A stretch of DNA of 64,000 nt. It comes from Haladaptatus halobius. GTDB taxonomy: Archaea > Halobacteriota > Halobacteria > Halobacteriales > Haladaptataceae. Below are positions 62,051 through 64,000 of the stretch, in pieces. Below the pieces are notes generated by a model that was not told where the DNA came from, ran no database searches, and was given only the letters and a program-made list of their open reading frames with translations. Each line of letters begins with the position of its first letter. The first letter of the stretch is position 1. Location of the stretch: positions 620,001-684,000 of the forward strand of contig NZ_CP085335.1 in the NCBI RefSeq assembly GCF_020618475.1, given 5' to 3'. The position numbers were made by a program, and so were the translations under genes.

Positions 62051-64000
62051 TCATTCGGGTTCGTCTTCGGAAGTGAATACGGTCGTGAGCAGTTTGCGCT
62101 GTGCGGCGTGCAGATGTTGGTGGAAGGTCGGAGATGCGATATCGAGTGTATTCGCGAGGGTTTCGCCAGTACTTGCGCGCGGATAGTCGAAGTATCCGCC
62201 GAGGTAGGCCGTCTGAATGACCTCCAGCTGACGCTCGGTGAGCGTTTCCTTGAGTTCGTTCAGGAAACTAGTTCGTGAGTGGACTGAACGGGCCCGCCGC
62301 CGCTTGGCGAGCAACGACGCACCCGGATAGACTGCTCGTACCGCCTCGACGAACGACCGAACTTCGGTATCGGCCGGTACCTCGAAAGTGATCGACCCCT
62401 CGCCGTCGACGGCTCTCCCGCTCTGAATGTAGGCGCCCCGCTCGATAAGCATCTGAGAGGCTGTTTTAGCGCCCCGAAATACGAATTCGAAGGAACTTCC
62501 CTCGTCCGTCTCCCCGATCAATCGTGCGCGATCGACTTTGGACGACGCCCGTGCTCGCTCTCGGAGCCAACGCGGTGCGATATCCGTGGCGGTGACGTAA
62601 AACAGCAACGTACCGTCTGCTGACGGGACGACACCATCGAGCGTAATGGTGCACTCATGCTCGTCCGAGACGGTGAAGAAGAAGGCATCGGTACCGGTGA
62701 GTGAAAATTCAAGTTCCAGAACTTGATCCGTATGGAGGAGCTTCTTGTTTTCAGCGGCGTTGATCGCGTGTCCTATCGTTTCCCCTAACTCCGCGAACAC
62801 CGTCTGTTCCGGTTCCCCGACCAGTTCCGGCTGCGACGCGTACACGACTACTACCCCATAGGTCGTATCACCGTATTCGATCGGAATACAGGCGGCCGAC
62901 CGATACTCCCGTGCTATCGCGTCTTCTTTGACGGCTGCAGGAAACGTCGGACTCGTCGAGATATCCTCCACGATGAAGAGGGTGCCCGTCCGGAGGGTCG
63001 TCGCCGCCGGCCCGTGTTCCGTTGCAGGCGCTGCGGCTGTGACCGCTTGGAGGTAGGGCTCGTCGATTCCGGCTGTGGCTCGGAGGTTCAGCCCGTGCTC
63101 CGCGGACGAAAGATCCGCGATAAGCGCACCGGGATAGCCGTCCGAAGCGGCGAACCGCTCGCACACCGTTCGTTCGATTTCCTCGCGCGTGGGGGCGGTG
63201 ACGAGCGTTTGGTTGATGTCGCGAATGATCGCGTTGAGTCGGTTCAGGGTTGCCAACTCGTTGCGGTGGCGGGCAACCGCTCGCTCACGCTCGGCGCGCG
63301 TCAAGGCTGCTTCCGTATTCGCGGCAAGGATGCGCATGAGGTCGTAGTCGATGCGGTCGAAGTCGCGAACCGAGGTCGACGCCGTGATGAGTACGCCGTG
63401 TTCACCGAGTGATGTGATGATAGCGCTTCGAATCGGTGTCTCCTGCGTCTGGTGGTTCTCGATCTCTTGTAAGTCGGAAATCGCTCGTGATGCACCCATC
63501 TCGAAGACGTCCCAAACGAGCGTATCTTCGGGAGAGAGTGTCGGAGGAGAACCGTCGAATACTCTGTCGACTGCTTCGGAAGTTATGACCGGTTCGAGCG
63601 TCTTCTCGTTTTCTGCGTGGAGGTGAAGCCCGGTGATTGGCAACTCCAGCACCTTCGTCGCGGTTTGTACCGCTTTGGAACAGATCTCCTGCTGGGACGA
63701 GGTTTCGAGCATCCGCTGGGTTGCCGTATGCAACGCTTGAAGCGCATCCTCCCGTCGCTTTCGATCGCTGATGTCGCGAAAAATCCCTTGAATCACCCGT
63801 CGGTCTTGGAGGTTGGTGACGCTCGAGTTGATGGCGACCGGGATACGCTGTCCGTCAGAATCGACAACCATCAGATCGTCGTTTCGTTCGAACATACCAC
63901 CTTGTTCGCGATGGCCTCGAAACAGCTGTTCGTAGCGTTCGACCTCCTCCGACGGATGAAGCTCGGTTTGATGCATGCCCTCGATTTCGCTGACCGACCG
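62051..64000 (-). CDS. PAS-GAF-GAF-HTH10 bat-like regulator (5' end outside window)
   Basis: The frame is open to the window edge, so the gene starts outside. Visible order: the end of a PAS domain (EIEGMHQTELHPSEEVERYE ... GIFRDISDRKRREDALQAL), a first GAF domain (about 95-230 from the first Met), a second (about 265-410), a bacterio-opsin-activator-type domain (about 430-560) and an HTH-10 DNA-binding domain (LTERQLEVIQTAYLGGYFDY ... ASPTFHQHLHAAQRKLL). Such proteins act as one-component sensors of light, oxygen or small molecules, often without kinase partners. Target genes are unknown. Confidence 0.92.
   Translation of the reverse strand, partial: RSVSEIEGMHQTELHPSEEVERYEQLFRGHREQGGMFERNDDLMVVDSDGQRIPVAINSSVTNLQDRRVIQGIFRDISDRKRREDALQALHTATQRMLETSSQQEICSKAVQTATKVLELPITGLHLHAENEKTLEPVITSEAVDRVFDGSPPTLSPEDTLVWDVFEMGASRAISDLQEIENHQTQETPIRSAIITSLGEHGVLITASTSVRDFDRIDYDLMRILAANTEAALTRAERERAVARHRNELATLNRLNAIIRDINQTLVTAPTREEIERTVCERFAASDGYPGALIADLSSAEHGLNLRATAGIDEPYLQAVTAAAPATEHGPAATTLRTGTLFIVEDISTSPTFPAAVKEDAIAREYRSAACIPIEYGDTTYGVVVVYASQPELVGEPEQTVFAELGETIGHAINAAENKKLLHTDQVLELEFSLTGTDAFFFTVSDEHECTITLDGVVPSADGTLLFYVTATDIAPRWLRERARASSKVDRARLIGETDEGSSFEFVFRGAKTASQMLIERGAYIQSGRAVDGEGSITFEVPADTEVRSFVEAVRAVYPGASLLAKRRRARSVHSRTSFLNELKETLTERQLEVIQTAYLGGYFDYPRASTGETLANTLDIASPTFHQHLHAAQRKLLTTVFTSEDEPE

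Overview
The window is a GC-rich stretch of a halophilic archaeon (class Halobacteria). The evidence is the strongly acidic predicted proteins, a TFB gene, ribosomal protein S17e, TAT-type lipoprotein signals (RR motif plus lipobox), haloarchaea-restricted families (DUF7344-type wHTH, HalOD1, Hvo_1808-type surface protein, DUF4129/DUF7269/DUF58/DUF7519 cluster, bat-like HTH-10 regulators) and frequent leaderless starts with a TATA-like box about 27 nt upstream. I cannot assign a genus with confidence. No CRISPR array, rRNA, integrase or transposase was seen; there is one tRNA (Ser-CGA).

Layout. 1-9 kb: end of a FAD oxidoreductase, Hsp20 with an overlapping mini zinc protein, a radical SAM protein, a TRAM protein flanked by two related intergenic elements, YkgJ, an MBL hydrolase, a wHTH regulator, a frameshifted PPOX protein, a mini zinc ribbon, a methyltransferase, a glycosyltransferase. 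9-18 kb: tRNA-Ser, MoxR ATPase, a dead acetyltransferase, the DUF4129-DUF7269-DUF58-DUF7519 operon, an acetyltransferase with a zinc ribbon, a secreted Hvo_1808-type protein, TFB. 18-28 kb: deacetylase lipoprotein, SnoaL-like protein, MsrA, S17e, a BNR propeller protein, a shrunken S9 peptidase, small membrane proteins, a broken FAD oxidase, a rhodanese. 28-35.7 kb: ilvD, a dicarboxylate/amino-acid symporter with a class-III aminotransferase, an ABC-2 exporter, an HEALH membrane protein. 35.7-44.1 kb: a leftward branched-chain amino acid block leuA / ilvB-ilvN-ilvC-hyp-leuC-leuD-leuB, which with ilvD covers most of Val/Ile/Leu synthesis. 45.7-53.5 kb: a polyamine-type ABC importer (ATPase divergent from binding protein and two permeases), then a tungstate-type ABC importer followed by a ModE-like regulator. 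53.5-56.6 kb: two convergent DAO-family oxidases and a membrane protein. 56.6-61.6 kb: a decayed, partly AT-rich zone with a beta-helix fragment, a trkA/dppB/dppF scrap mosaic, an iron-box-like palindrome with two overlapping micro-ORFs, and a frameshifted HalOD1 gene. 61.6-64 kb: DUF7344-type regulator and a PAS-GAF-GAF-HTH10 regulator running off the end.

The most notable observations are the paired inverted elements around the TRAM gene, the iron-box/micro-ORF pair at 60.94 kb, the three-gene scrap mosaic at 58.9-60.3 kb, an S9 peptidase that lost its oxyanion segment in frame, and a clean 10-nt repeat-slippage frameshift in a flavin oxidase. Single-base frameshifts could be sequencing errors; the larger deletions could not easily be. 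No complete new multi-gene system is evident, and identifications rest on reading the proteins by eye without database searches.
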